This document shows, piece by piece, positions 24,976 to 39,000 of a DNA stretch of 64,000 nucleotides (its first letter is position 1; each line of letters begins with the position of its first letter). The notes beneath the pieces are model-generated. The model ran no database searches, was not told the DNA's origin, and saw only the letters and a list, made by a program, of their open reading frames with translations. Source of the DNA: Leucaena leucocephala (Eukaryota; Streptophyta; Magnoliopsida; Fabales; Fabaceae); contig CM073545.1 in the NCBI GenBank assembly GCA_037074615.1, positions 13,038,001 through 13,102,000 of the forward strand, read 5' to 3'. The translations under genes and the position numbers were made by a program.

Positions 24976-26159
24976 CATGCAATCTATGTCAAGGTTCGAA
25001 GATGGGGCGGATACATATCAAAAAATAATGAATTAGTTAAACCATACTCATCAATAGGACGATTCTTATCTCTTAAACTATTATTATAATTCTTAATATA
25101 TAATATAATTAAAAAATAATATTTATTTTAAATATAAAATATATTCTTTATATTTATTATTTTTTTAAAATTATTTTTATAAATATTCTATCAATAATAA
25201 TTGTGATATTTTAAAAAAAATTATATTAACTAATTTTTTAATATAAATAAATAATTAAATATATTATATATATATTTATTAAGGATACGAGGAGTACGTG
25301 GTAATTACAGGTCCAGCATCAATCTCTGGATTTGAGTAAACACCAAGTTACAATTACCAATGTCTGCATCGATTCAGTAGCATCTCAGCCAAGAACGCCT
25401 TGTGTGTTGCCACTTGGAAAATATTTGACTAAATGGATGTCATTTTCATGTTGGGCCATGGCTAAGTTTTCTTGAGGTGCAAGTATGATGAAAAAAAATC
25501 TTTTAATTATCTATCAAGTAAAACTAAATGGGGCTTTGACGAATGAGAAGTGTTTATTGATTTTCTCTCCTTTAATTATCTATAGTTTCAACTATCTTTT
25601 AATTGTTTCATAGTACATATATTGATGATATGACTAATATTGATAATTACTAATTAACATAAATAATTAAATAATTTGTTGGTGTACTAATAATTAACAA
25701 TAATAGCTTTTATTAATGGGAAAATGACACAAATATTAAAAAAATTATTTAAACTTGTTCTTCATAGAAAAATTTGTGTCTATACTCCTAAGACCCCCCC
25801 TCTTTTTAATCAATTTTTATTGAGATGGGTGATTTAGGGGAGAAAAATAAATATAAGAGATAAAAGGAGATTAAAATTTTATATTTAAAATCAAAATAAA
25901 CTTCTTAATTAATTCACACACTAAAGATTGAATAAAGTACTAGTATTTTTTTTATTAAGTATATGTATTCTTCTATTAGAGGTATTGCTAGATACTAAAT
26001 GTGGGTATCTCTTCTAATATAAATTTAAATCTTAGTTCACTGGGACTTGCTCCTTATGCTAGAGCCAATCATATTTTTTTTTGATATAATAGAGCCAATG
26101 TTGGTTAAAGTATTTTGTAAATTTTTTTTGGTACAATAGAGTATTTTGTAAACTTTTTT
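24976..26159. other. AT-rich intergenic DNA between the IAN pseudogene and UPF3
   Basis: No gene is visible. The region 25090-25280 is nearly pure A/T and resembles degraded MITE arms seen elsewhere (compare about 51060-51330). Confidence 0.4.
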
Positions 26160-26345
26160 TTGGCACAAAAAAATTTAGGTAAGTTTAGCACCGGTCTCCT
26201 ATCAAGGTCAATGCACAATTCTAGTGCTTAGAGAATGCTTATAAATAACTTATGAGATCGCCTACTAATGGGAATCAAACTCGCGTCTTTGTAGGATATA
26301 AACATATTTTTTACCATATATGTTAACTCTCATTAGCTAGTATTT
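26160..26345 (-). mobile_element. tRNA-SINE-like element, family 2
   Basis: Read on the minus strand it contains a B-box-like motif (gtttgattccc), the block aggcgatctcataa and the 3' end cttacctaaatttttttg. It parallels the plus-strand element at 13000-13195. Confidence 0.5.
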
Positions 26346-26555
26346 TGTAAACTGTTTTTTTTAAAGAATTTTTTAGAAAAGGATTGGGCTCACTCATGAT
26401 CTAAAGGTAAGGCGAAGTCTCATTTTCTCCTAGACGATATCAATGTCGGGCAGGACGACTTGTCTATTACCCTCAGGAGTAAACTTAGATACCTAGAAGT
26501 TATGATATCTCCCTAAATATCACGACTGGAACCACAACAAACTAATAAAGAAGTG

Positions 26556-26771
26556 AAGTCCTAAAATAATTTTTTTTATTACCCACCTGATTCATCAGAA
26601 AATTGCCCCGACTACATCCAGATCTGATCCGCGTCGCGCACCTAGTTATGGTGGGTGAGTTTTCCAATGAAAATTTTTTGTATATGCTAAGAGTCAAACT
26701 CGAGACCTTATTTAAGTAATACCGAGTCACTTACTACTCAGACTAATCCAATTGGTCAAGTCCTTATGATT
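26556..26771 (-). mobile_element. tRNA-derived SINE, copy 3
   Basis: This minus-strand member of the main SINE family (body about 26570-26757) is flanked by a decayed direct repeat (aagtcctaaaataa and aagtccttatgatt). It lies directly upstream of the presumed UPF3 leader and may form part of the UPF3 promoter. It is more diverged than the copy at 50635. Confidence 0.7.
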
Positions 26772-26789
26772 GACTATGAGGTCCTTCCT

Positions 26790-27057
26790 TGTTTAGGCCA
26801 CTAGACAGTCCTATTGGGCCTCTTAAATGGCCCATATCCTTCCTGCGTGCGCTACCTCGCTTTCGCTTGTCGAAAGGATTTTATGTTGACAAAAAGAAAT
26901 TTTCTACTCTGACTCTCCAGAGAGAGAGCGAAACAAAAAGAGTTACTAATGAACGGAAGTGTTTGTTCTTCCTCTTAATTCAACAAATCCGCAAAATAAT
27001 TCACATAAAATTTCTCCTATACATGATCCAGAATCTGTTCATTCATTCGAGTTTCAG
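26790..27057 (+). promoter_or_regulatory. UPF3 upstream region and 5' leader
   Basis: The sequence between the SINE and the UPF3 start codon is comparatively GC-rich and includes a short GA tract (agagagagcg near 26922). An in-frame upstream ATG at 26959 would add 33 residues, but the family starts right before the RNP-like KVVIRHLPPSL segment, so the ATG at 27058 is used. No clear TATA box was found. Confidence 0.45.
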
Positions 27058-30000
27058 ATGAAGGATTCTCCGGAAAGGACTAAAGTGGTTATTAGGCATT
27101 TGCCTCCGTCTCTCGTTCAGTCCGATCTCCTCCAACAAATTGATGATCACTTTGCTGGTCGGTTTAATTGGTTCGCTTTTCGTCCCGGAAAGAACAGGTT
27201 AGAATTTTCTTAAAAACTACTCTGTTTTCATATTGGTTTTGTTTTTCTTTATGTTCTTTTTCGTTTTTCATATCTTCCCTGCCTCCCCAAGGCATCTGAA
27301 TCCATTAACCTTGCAAAACTAATTTCTGGTCAGTGTTTTCCCCCCTTGAAAACTACTTTTTTAACGCATTTTGTTGTCTGAGGTCAATTTTAGGGTGTGG
27401 AGCCCATGACCTCCTGTCTGTTGGCAATTTCTTCATCATGAGGAAAACGGTAGATGTTGAATATATTCACAACTGGTGTCTGTATAGGTAGAGGCAGACA
27501 AATGTAAAAAACGTCCCAGAGGCAGTAAACCTTTTGAGAAGCTAAGTGAAGTACGGCGTTTAAATTTTGGGGGATGAAAATAACTTAAGAATGTCGAATA
27601 GCTTATCTTTTATATTCATCATGCATATTAACTGTTCGAGAATGACATTAGTATGATCTAGTGGATGTTACATACTTCCCAGATGAATTGTGATTATAAG
27701 CTATGCTTTATATGTTCAATTTTGCTGCCATAAAAATGTTGAAGCCCTGAAACAAAACATTCTATGCGTTTATTTAATGTTTTATTTATTCCGTTGTTAG
27801 ACTGTTGTTATAATTGTTAGTTTCTCTCTTTTGGAGTCCGTTAATCTGTTTGAAGTCTCAGGAATTAGAAATTAGTCAATAATTAGTTGATATTTGAAGC
27901 GGTATTACCTAATATGGAACTCTTGGTGCCGAATTCATTTATGGCACCTGTAATCCCAATCATGGGTTGTTTGCATGACAAAACATGCAAGATCTGGTGC
28001 CCAATTTTATACTGAACAGGGTGTTCTAAGGCTAGAAGTAATAAGTTGCTAATGTAAACCTTCAAAAACAGTCTGTAAGCCATCTAACAGAGTCTAAAGA
28101 TGAGATCATGCCTTCAAACAAGAAAGACACAGAATGTCTGCTGGAGCTGTTTGTTTCGCCATGAGCAAGAGTAGCTTATTCCGATAAAAGAAGACAGTGA
28201 GGTCACCTATTGGATAGTGGGAGGAAAATAATAATTCGATTAAAAACAAAGAAGATAGTAGAGAGAGATCGTTATTTTAATTTTGATTTTCAAATCTTAA
28301 TTTTTGAAATAGGAGATAAAATTTACCAGAAGATGGGGGAGGGGGAGTGGATTGATAGATTGTGAATTTATATAATAATTTATTTTATTGTATTTATGAA
28401 AATTGGAGAAAGAAGTATCTATCTTTTGTGTGCGTGTAGTATATGATAAGTAATACTCCTCCGGTCCTTAATATAAAACCTATCTCCTATATTTATCAAT
28501 CTTTTCCTAGATTACCCCTATAGATAGTCCCTCAACAATAATCAAGTAACAGAGGGAGGGAAGGAATTAAAGAAGATGATTAGGGTGTTTTAGAAAAATT
28601 ATGTCATATTAACTAGTTTAACTAACTTCTTTAATATAATAAAATTAGTTAAATGTGTATTATATTAAGGATTGGAGAAGTACTATTTGCAAATAACAAA
28701 TAATGCAGCTGGCTACCACCAGTCTTTCATTTTTTTTGGCCCTACATAAATCTTGTGTTGGTAATTGGAATGAGTGGGAATTGGAAATAAGAAACGGGAT
28801 AATTAGGAAGAACGGTGAAGGATTTAGTATATTATTTCGTGATAATTTTAATTATAATTAAATATATTATATTATACGCGCATATTGCATTTTCTACCAT
28901 ACTGTTTTTCCTTTTTCAATTGTTTATTACTTTAGTTGTATTAAATATATTGTATCCTTTTCATTTACTTGCATATCATAGACCAAAAGACCATATAAAT
29001 TAAACCTACCCTTCATGCTGTGAAATGAATAGACAGGTGTTTCATATTCTTGTGATAGTTGTTGTGGTGAATCATGAACTAGCGACAATGTGACACTGAT
29101 TTTAAGCATTCCTATCAGAATATTATTTTTTTAAAATTAAGATATGCTAAATTAGCTTTTATTATCTTGTCATTACTCGGACTCAGATCTCTCTTGTCCC
29201 CTCACTATCTGTTTATTACTCTGATTAAACATGATGAAGAACTTTTAATATAAGGTCTCATCTAGTATGACCAAACAGAGGTAAGCTAACATCTTAACAT
29301 ATGTCTCTCTAGTTTGGCTAAACAGAGTGATATAAAATTACTATAAGCTACGGTGACATAAGCTACGGTGACAGTCATTATCACAGTTACTGTGGTTGAG
29401 TCTTATAAATATAAAGGCTGGATGTAACAGAAAGATAGACTTAAATGATTCAGTAAATAGATACAGTTACTAGATTTCGTGTCCTCTCTTCCGTTATTCT
29501 TCTTTCTGATTCTTTCTTCTTCAATCTTCTTCTTTCTGGATTCTCTTCTAGCTTCTTTTTCTTCCTTTATTCATTTCTGATCAGCGAGCCCATCAGTGGT
29601 ATCAGAGCCCTTCTTTCTTTGGACTCCGCTCGGTGTGCTCTGAATGGTACAAACCCGTCGGCAAGAAGGTACGAGGAAGATGGACGACAGGGTACAGAGG
29701 GTGGAACAGCAAATGTCTAAGGTTGACGATCTGCAGGAAACAGTATTGGGATTTCGGGAGGAGATGCAGATGTTGGGTCGCTCCTTCCGTCAAGAGTTGC
29801 AGACAATTGCGCAAGAGATGTGCGAATTCGTTCATGGTGGCCCTCCACCGAACGGACATCAACGAGATGAGGAACAGGGGAACGATTGGCGTCGGACTAG
29901 GCTCCCCAGAATGGAATTCCCAAGATACGACGGGAAGAATATCCATTCTTGGATATTGAAGTGTGAGCGATATTTTCGGTTGGAGAATATTCCTGAGGGG

Positions 30001-33000
30001 GCGAAGGTCGACGCTGCGGCGATACATTTGGATGGAGATTCTTTTGAATGGCAGTTAGCCGTTGAGCGACGATGGGGTGAATTCTGGCCAACCTGGGCTG
30101 AATATGTGGAACTACTGACGAAGACCTTCGGGCCACCATATGAAAAACCGATGACAGAATTGACGCATCTTCGGCAGACGGGCTCATTAGCGGAGTTTAA
30201 CATTCGCTTTGATACGATTTCAGCAAGGGTGGACCTTCCTGAGGCATATCTAATCGATGTGTATGTGGGGGCGTTGAAGGAGGAAATAGCCGTATCGGTG
30301 CAGATGTTTGATCCCCAATCATTGGTAGAGGCTCGGCGTTTAGCAAGAATCCAAGAGATCGCCGTTAATCATCGAAACAATAGAACAGCAGGGGAGAGGA
30401 TGGGGAGGCTGATGTCGGGGTCGGTAGCGTCTACGAGTCAGCCATCGTCCTACAAGAATGCTCTGCTTAAGGGTGGGGATCTTCCTCGGCTTGCTGAAGC
30501 TTCGACAGCGGTCCAAGAAGCGGGTCCCTAGCCAAGAACTTTGCAAGATTTGTTCGCCCCATCAAAACGTTGACAGCCGAGGAGGAAGCAGAGCATAGAG
30601 CTAGGAATTTATGTTTCTACTGTCACGAGAAATTTTCTCGTGACCATCGCTGTGCAGAACGGCAGAAGATGCAGCTGCACTTCCTCGCGTGTGAGGAAGT
30701 GGGTGAAGGTTCGAGTTGTTCTACCGTGGGTGAAGGAGAGCTCGATGATTCAATTCCACTGCTTTCTTTGCATGCTATTCAGGGTCAAGAAACGGTTGAA
30801 AGTATGAAGATTGCGGGGAATATTGGTAAAAGGAGTATTTACGTGCTGATTGATAACGGCAGTACCCATAACTTCTTAGACCTCAGTTTGGCACAGAAGT
30901 TGGGGTGGAAAGGAGAGCAAGGGAATGTATCTTGGGTACAAGTGGCAGGTGGGCGTAAACTGAGAGTCCATGGGGTTTGGAGAGGCTTCAGATGGAGGAT
31001 GCAGGGCATGGAGTTCGAAGCTACGCTCAGAATCATTGAATTGCATACGTATGATGTGGTACTGGGGTTAGAATGGTTAAGGTCCATCAAGAATGCATAT
31101 TGGGAATATGACAGGATGGTGATGCACTTTTGGTACAAGGGAAGATTGTGTAGATTACAGGCAATAGGTCCCCGGACACTAGATGTGATTCCTGTGGTTA
31201 AGTTGAACTCCCATGGCAGCAAGGATCAGCAGGCGTACTTGGTCCAACTTTTAATACCTGAAAGGGAAAAAGAGGCCCAATGTTTTGTGGTTCAAGCTGA
31301 GGGGTGTCTTGGAGAAGTGCAGAAGGTTTTGAACGAGTTTGAAGATGTTTTCCAGGAGCCGCGAGGTCTACCTCCTTTAAGGGCTGGTCATGATCATCCT
31401 ATTGTCCTTAAGGAGGGGACAAATCCCATCAACTTAAAACCCTATCGTTATTCGGCTGCACAGAAGGATGTTATTGAGCAACAGGTTGAAGGTCTTCTAC
31501 AGAATGGAGTGTTGCAAGAAAGTTGCTCACCATTCTCAGCCCCTATAGTACTAGTGAAGAAGAAGGATGGGTCATGGAGGATGTGTATTGATTACAGGGA
31601 GCTCAATAAACATACCATTAAAAATCAGTATCCTATTCCTTTGGTGGAGGATTTGTTGGATGAATTACATTTAGCTAAGTGGTTTACTAAGTTGGACTTA
31701 AGGGCAGGGTACCACCAGATTAGGATGGTACCGAATGATTGTTATAAGACGGCTTTTAAAACACATTCTGGGCATTATGAATGGTTAGTCATGCCTTTTG
31801 GATTGACTAATGCTCCTGCCACATTCCAAGGAGCAATGAATGACATTTTCAGGGCTTTCCTTCATAAATTTGTATTAGTCTTCTTTGATGATATTCTTAT
31901 TTACAGTTCATCAATGGAAGAGCATGTATCTCATTTGGAGTTGGTGCTCAAGATCTTACGCATCCATCAGTATTTTGTAAAAAGGAGTAAGTGTACTTTT
32001 GCTGCTAGAAATGTTGAATATTTAGGACACATTATTTCAGGAGGAAAGGTGTCTACAGACCCTAAGAAGATTCAAGCCGTAGTGGATTGGCCGGAACCTA
32101 TGAATGTGAAGCAATTGAGAGGTTTCCTTGGGTTAGCTTGCTATTATAGAAGATTCATTAGAAGTTATGGAGAATTGGCGAGGCCTTTAACTTTACTTAC
32201 CCGTAAGAATGCCTTCCAATGGTCAGAAGCAGCTGGGGTGGCTTTCAGGAAATTGAAGGATACTTTAGTTTCAGCACCTCTACTGGTTCTGCCAGATTTT
32301 TCAAAAAGATTTGTAGTAGAACCTGATGCATGTGGAGCAGGAGTAGGAGCTGTATTGATGCAAGAAGGGCAACCAGTTGCATTTTTTAGCAAAGCACTGG
32401 CTCCACAACATATTAAGCTTTCCATATATGAGAAGGAATTGTTGGCGGTGGTTTTAGCAGTAGAAAATTGGCACCAGTACCTAGAGAGAACCCATTTTGG
32501 TATTAAAACAGATCAGCAGTCTTAAATATCTGCTGGGTCAGAAGTTAAAAACTCCATTTCAGATGTATTGGATTGCTAAACTAATGGGGTATGATTATGA
32601 GATTCACTATAAACGGGGTAGTGACAACTCTGCGGCTGATGCACTCTCAAGGTTACATGGCTCTCAGATTGTGCAGATGACATTGGACACTGGCTCTCCC
32701 GAGCTTTTGGGGTTGATTAAAAATTCTTGGGAGACTGATTTAATGTTAGCTGATATTTTGACAAATATTAAGCAACGAGTTGATGGCTCATTGGGGAAGT
32801 TTTCGTGGGATGGAGATATTTTGCGCCGAAATGGTAAAATAGTGGTAGGAGATGTTGCTGCTACCAAACAACAAATTCTTGACTGGCTTCATTCCAGTGC
32901 CCAAGGGGGTCATTCAGGTATTAACGCTACATATCAGAGGATTAGGGGTCTTTTTTGGTGGAAGAATCTCCATAAGGAAGTGGAGGAGTTTGTGAGGGGA

Positions 33001-36000
33001 TGTGATACATGTGCTCGCTGTAAATATGAAACAGTAGCTTCTCCAGGGTTACTTCAGCCGTTGCCCATTCCTAGTAAGGTGTGGGAGAGTGTGTCGATGG
33101 ATTTCATAGAGGGTCTCCCCAAATCTAATGGAAAAGAAGTGATTTGGGTTATAGTTGATCGCTTGAGTAAATATGCACATTTTCTTAGTTTAGCCCATCC
33201 ATTTACAGCTTCTTCATTGGCCCAGATCTTTCTTGATCAGGTGTACAAGTTGCATGGTGCACCAGCAGAAGTAATAAGTGATAGGGACCCAATTTTTATT
33301 AGCAGTTTTTGGAGGGAATTTGTTAAAATTCTAAGGATTGAGCAGAAACTATCTTCAGCCTACCATCCGCAGAGTGATGGGCAAACAGAAGTTCTGAATC
33401 GCTGTTTGGAGTCATATTTGAGATGTATGTGTTGGGAAAATCCTAAGGAGTGGAGTCAATGGGTGCCTTTAGCTGAATGGTGGTACAATACTACCTTTCA
33501 TACTTCTACTAAAGCAACTCCATATGAATTGCTATATGGCCAGAAACCACCAGTTTATCTTCCCTATATTCCTAGATCTGCTATTGTTGAGGCGGTGGAT
33601 AGAAGTTTTACAGAAAGGGAAAGGATGTTAGCAGTTTTGAAACATCATTTGTATAAATCTGTCAATACCATGAAACAAAAAGCAGATGCTAAGAGGACAG
33701 ACAGAGAATTTCAGATAGGGCAATGGGTTTTTTTAAAATTACAACCCTATAGGCAAATTTCTGCTGCAACTAGGAGTAATCAAAAGTTGGCTCCTAGATT
33801 TTATGGTCCCTATAAGGTAATAAGGAAAATAGGATCAGTTGCTTATAGGTTGGAGTTGCCGCCTGAATCAAGGGTTCACCCTACGTTCCATGTATCTCTT
33901 TTGAAACTTTGTCCAGACCCTAGTGTTAAACAGAGGCATCCTCCAACAGATTATCCTGCAGTTCCTAATTCTCAATACCCTGAAAAGGTATTAACTACTA
34001 GGGTAGGCAGGAGAAAGAAGCGCATCATTACTGAAGTATTGGTACAATGGAAAGGATATCCAGAGGAAGAAGCCTCTTGGGTTTCTCTTTATAATTTACA
34101 ACAGCAATTTCCCGAGTTCCAGATGACCAACCCTTGAGGACAAGGGTTGTTTTAAGGGGGGGGTAGTGATATAAAATTACTATAAGCTACGGTGACAGTC
34201 ATTATCACAGTTACTGTGGTTGAGTCTTATAAATAGAAAGGCTGGATGTAACAGAAAGATAGACTGAAATGATTCAGTAAATAGATACAGTTACTAGATT
34301 TCGTGTCCTCTCTTCCGTTATTCTTCTTTCTGATTCTTTCTTCTTCAATCTTCTTCTTTCTGGATTCTCTTCTAGCTTCTTTTTCTTCCTTTATTCATTT
34401 CTGATCAGCGAGCCCATCACAGAGATAAAACCAACATTTTAATTGTAAACAAAAGGGCAAATGGGAGTTAGATTGAAATTATTACAAGTCTTGTGCGTTA
34501 CATGGTGTTTGAGGAAGGAGTCGCACCTTGCTTGGCTCATAAATAGTGTGGTCTGATAGAGTTTTTTATATTATATAATGTGAACAATTTCATTGCCCAT
34601 CACTGGTGTTAACAATTGAAATACAAAGACGTACAGATGTTCTGGAGCTGTGCAACAGCAATGCAAGAGCTTTTTGATCAGAAGCCCTGTGACATTCTTT
34701 TAAGAGAATTGACAAATATGAGCAAAATGTAGCCATTTAGTAGAATGATTGTGGATGAACAACCCAAGGAAGGAGAAGAAAAGTTCTATCTTTATCAAAT
34801 TTAAATTTTCCGTTTGATTCTTTCAGTTTCAAGCCTATTTATTAGATATAAAAGTCAGTAGAAGAACTGATTCTGAGGCTTTATGTAAGTCTAATAGTGA
34901 TAATCTGTTATAAAAAGTTAGTAACAGAAGTTAGTTACTCAGACAGTTCATTTCCCGCCTTCTGCCTAACCTTTACGGAACCCATAAATAGGTGGTTCAG
35001 AACATGTATGAGATAGGAATAATGCAGTGAATGATTTCAGTTTCTTTCTATCGTATCTGTTACCTTCTTCTCTTTTCTTTTTCTTGAATCCTCTTGTTTC
35101 TCTTCTCCTTTCATTCTTCTTTCTCCTTTCTCTTACTTCCGACTCATCCCAAAACTTTCTACACAACAAGTGGTATCAGAGCAATCTTTCCTCGGACGCT
35201 CTGTGGCGCGCGGTAGATGGTCGAGACTCGATTACAGATGGATGTGCGAATGCAGGCGGTGGAGCAGCGTTTGCTGGTGGTCGACGAGTTGCAAGAAACT
35301 GTATTGGGTTTCAGAGACGAGCTTCAGAATTTAGGACGTGCCTTTCGACAAGAACTGCAGCACATTACGCAGGAAGTGCGAAATCTTGGCCATAACGCGC
35401 CGAACAGGAACGGAGGACAACGGCAGTATGATCACCCCGATGACTATCGACGTAATCGCTTTCCGAGAATGGATTGCCCAAGATACGACGGGAAGAATAT
35501 CCACTCATGGATAGTTAAATGTGAGAGATACTTCCGCCTCGAGAACATTGCCGACGAGGTGAGGGTGGATACAGCCGCCGTAAATTTAGATGGCGATTCT
35601 TTTGAGTGGCAAATGGCGATGGAACGACGTTGGGGAAATGACCGGCCAACATGGGAAGAATATGCAGACCTCCTGAGAAAGACGTTCGGACCGCCACATG
35701 AACGGCCGATGACGGAGCTAACTCATTTGCGACAGACGGCGACATTGGCGGAGTTCAACGTTAAATTTGATACATTGGCGGCGCGACTAGACTTATCGGA
35801 AGAGTATCTAGTGGATGTTTACGTTGGAGCGCTTAAGGAAGAAATTGCAGATTCGGTTCTTATGTTCGATCCTCGAACCTTGGTGGAAGCCCGAAGACTG
35901 GCAAGGGTACAGGAGATCGCGATCAACCATCGTACGAGCAAGAACCCAGGGAAGATGTCGATGTCAGGGAACTCGTACAAGAACGCGCTTGTGAATGGGG

Positions 36001-39000
36001 GAACTGCGCAGCGTAACAACCCAGCACCATTGGCCATCAAAGATTCGATCGCGACGCCCAAGAACCCGGCCAGATGGGTACGACCACTCAAGGTACTGAC
36101 AGCTGAAGAGGAAGCGGAACACCGTGCAAAGAATTTATGTTTTTACTGTCATGAAGCCTTCACACGCGACCACCGTTGTCCCCAGAAGCAGAAAATGCAG
36201 CTGCATTTCATGGTCCTTGATGAAGACGACATGGAAGGTGAAGAACCAGGGATGGAGGGTGAAGACTGTCGTGACTCGACTCCTTTAATATCCTTACATG
36301 CCATTAACGGAGAAGAATCTGCTGAGACTATGAAGATCATTGGGAATGTCGGGAAAAGATGTGTATACATCTTAATTGATACTGGGAGCACTCATGATTT
36401 TCTTGATGTCGGGTTAGCAAGGAAGTTAGGGTGGCAAGAACAAGGCACTGAATTTTCATCGGTAATGGTAGCTGGGGGGCAACGTTTACAGGTCCATGGC
36501 GTTTGGAAGAACTTTAGGTGGAAGATGCAGGGCCAAGAATTTGAGGGCACATTCAGGATTATTAATCTATGCACGTATGGTATGATACTGGGGCTTGAAT
36601 GGCTTAAGTTTCTCAAGAATGTTTTTTGGGATTATGACCGCATGACCATGCATTTTTGGTATAAGGGGGGATTGTGTAAACTGCAAGCAGTAGGTCCCAA
36701 GAGTTTGGAAGTGGTACCTACCACTAAGCTAAGTTCCCATGGTAGTAATGTTCAGCAGAAATTCTTGGTTCAGCTTTTGAGACCCCAGAAGGAGCCAGAA
36801 CCCCAGTGCCTTGCAGTTCAGAATGAAGATGTCCATGAGAAGGTGCAGGAGGTTCTGATTGAATTTGGGGATGTGTTCAAGGAACCCCAAGGGTTGCCGC
36901 CATTAAGAACAGGTCATAACCATCCCATTATTCTCCAAGAAGGGACAAATCCTATCAACCTCAAGCCTTATCGTTACCCAGCTATGCAGAAGGACATCAT
37001 TGAACGGCAGATCAAAGAGCTGTTAAGGAATGGGGTACTTCAAGAAAGTTCCTCACCTTTTTCTGCTCCCATTGTATTAGTGAGAAAGAAGGATGGGTCT
37101 TGGAGGATGTGCATCGATTATAGGGAATTGAATAAGCACACTATCAAGAATCAGTACCCAATTCCCTTGGTGGAGGATCTGTTGGATGAGCTATTTTTAG
37201 CTAAGTGGTTTACTAAGCTAGATCTAAGGGCTGGGTATCACCAGATTAGGATGGTGCCTACTGATTGTCAGAAGACTGCTTTTAAGACTCATTCGGGTCA
37301 CTATGAGTGGTTGGTCATGCCTTTTGGTTTGACCAATGCTCCAGCCACATTTCAGGGAGCTATGAATGATATTTTTAGACCCTTTCTCCGTCAGTTTGTA
37401 CTTGTTTTCTTTGATGATATTCTTGTTTACAGCTCTTCCATTGATGAACATGCATCCCATTTGAGAATTGTTTTGGAGATTCTGCGTAAACATCAGTATT
37501 TTGTCAAGAAGAGTAAATGTGCTTTTGCTGCTCAGAGTGTAGAATATCTTGGTCATATTATCTCTGAAGGTACAGTATCAACAGACCCTAAGAAGATTCA
37601 AGCTGTATTAGAATGGCCAGAACCAAGGAATGTGAAGCAGTTAAGAGGATTCCTGGGGTTGGCAGGCTATTATAGGAGGTTTATCAAAGGGTTTGGGGAG
37701 TTAGCTCGACCCTTAACTCTTCTCACTCGCAAGGATGCTTTCCAATGGTCAGAACAAGCCAGCCTTTCTTTTCAAAAGTTAAAAGAAACTCTGGTTGCAG
37801 CTCCAGTTCTTGTTCTGCCAGATTTTTCCAAGGAATTTGTGGTGGAAGCTGATGCGTGTGGAGCGGGTGTAGGGGCAGTTCTTATGCAGGGTGGTCAGCC
37901 CCTTGCGTTTTTTAGTAAAGCCTTAGCTCCTCAACATATGAAACTTTCTATATATGAGAAGGAGTTGTTAGCTGTGGTTTTGGCAGTGGAGAATTGGCAT
38001 CAGTATTTGGAAAGAGGGCATTTCAGCATTAGAACAGATCAGCAAAGTCTCAAATTTTTGTTGGGACAGAAGCTCAAGACCCCTTTCCAGATGTATTGGG
38101 TAGCAAAGCTCATGGGTTATGACTATGAGATTCAGTACAAGAAAGGAAGTGACAATTCTGCAGCTGATGCCCTTTCTAGATTACATGGATCACAGATACT
38201 ACAAATCACTCTTGACACTGCCTCTCCAGAACTTCTTAACTTGGTAAAGGAATCATGGGAAGTTGATCCTAAAGTGGCAGTTGTTCTATCTGAAATAAAA
38301 CAGAAGGTGGATGGGATTATAGGAAAATTTTCTTGGGATGGATCCATTCTGCGAAAGGACAGCAAGATTGTGGTAGGTAATGTTCTGACTACTAAACAAA
38401 AGATCCTTGAATGGCTTCATTCTAGTGCTCAAGGTGGGCATTCAGGGATTAATGCAACTTATCACCGAATTCGTAGTCTATTTTGGTGGAAGAATTTGCA
38501 TAAGGAAGTAGAAGATTATGTAAAAGGATGTGATACTTGTGCAAGGTGTAAATATGAAACAGTTGCTTCTCCAGGGTTATTACAACCACTTCCTATTCCA
38601 AATTTTTTTGGATCAGGTATATAAGCTGCATGGAGCTCCAGCAGAAATCATAAGTGATAGAGATCCTATCTTTATTAGTAATTTTTGGAAGGAGTTTACT
38701 AAGGTTTTGAAGATTGAACAGAAGCTGTCCTCTGCATATCATCCTCAAAGCGATGGGCAAACTGAAGTGCTCAATCGCTGTTTGGAATCTTACTTAAGGT
38801 GTATGTGTTGGGAGAACCCAAAAGAATGGAGTCAGTGGGTATCATTAGCTGAATGGTGGTATAATACGTCTTTTCATACTGCTATTAAGGTAACACCCTA
38901 TGAGTTGTTATATGGGCAGAAACCACCTGTCTATTCTCCTTATATTTCCAGGTTAGCCATTGTTGAAGCTGTGGATAGAAGCTTTGAAGCCAGGGAGAGA

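Larger units (their letters stand above)
29328..34419 (+). mobile_element. Complete Ty3/Gypsy chromovirus LTR retrotransposon, element 1
   Basis: Element of 5092 bp with a 5' LTR at 29328-29595 (268 bp) and 3' LTR at 34167-34419 (253 bp), both TG...CA, flanked by the perfect 5-bp target duplication cagag (29323-29327 and 34420-34424). A primer-binding site complementary to initiator tRNA-Met (tggtatcagagc) starts at 29597. A G-rich polypurine tract precedes the 3' LTR at about 34154-34163. A C-terminal chromodomain on the integrase places it among chromoviruses; the compact size and short LTRs suggest the Reina clade. The LTRs differ by two substitutions and a 15-bp tandem duplication in the 5' copy, so it is young but older than element 2. 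The coding region is frameshifted twice. Confidence 0.95.

Noticed and set aside
29602..30546. Minus-strand open frames opposite gag of element 1
   Set aside because: They are shadows of the sense gag/pol frame; no family match on the minus strand.
34966..35169. Identical 67-codon minus-strand frames in both LTRs of element 2 (also 39603-39806)
   Set aside because: They exist because the LTRs are duplicates with a pyrimidine-rich strand that reads as Arg/Lys-rich protein; not a gene.
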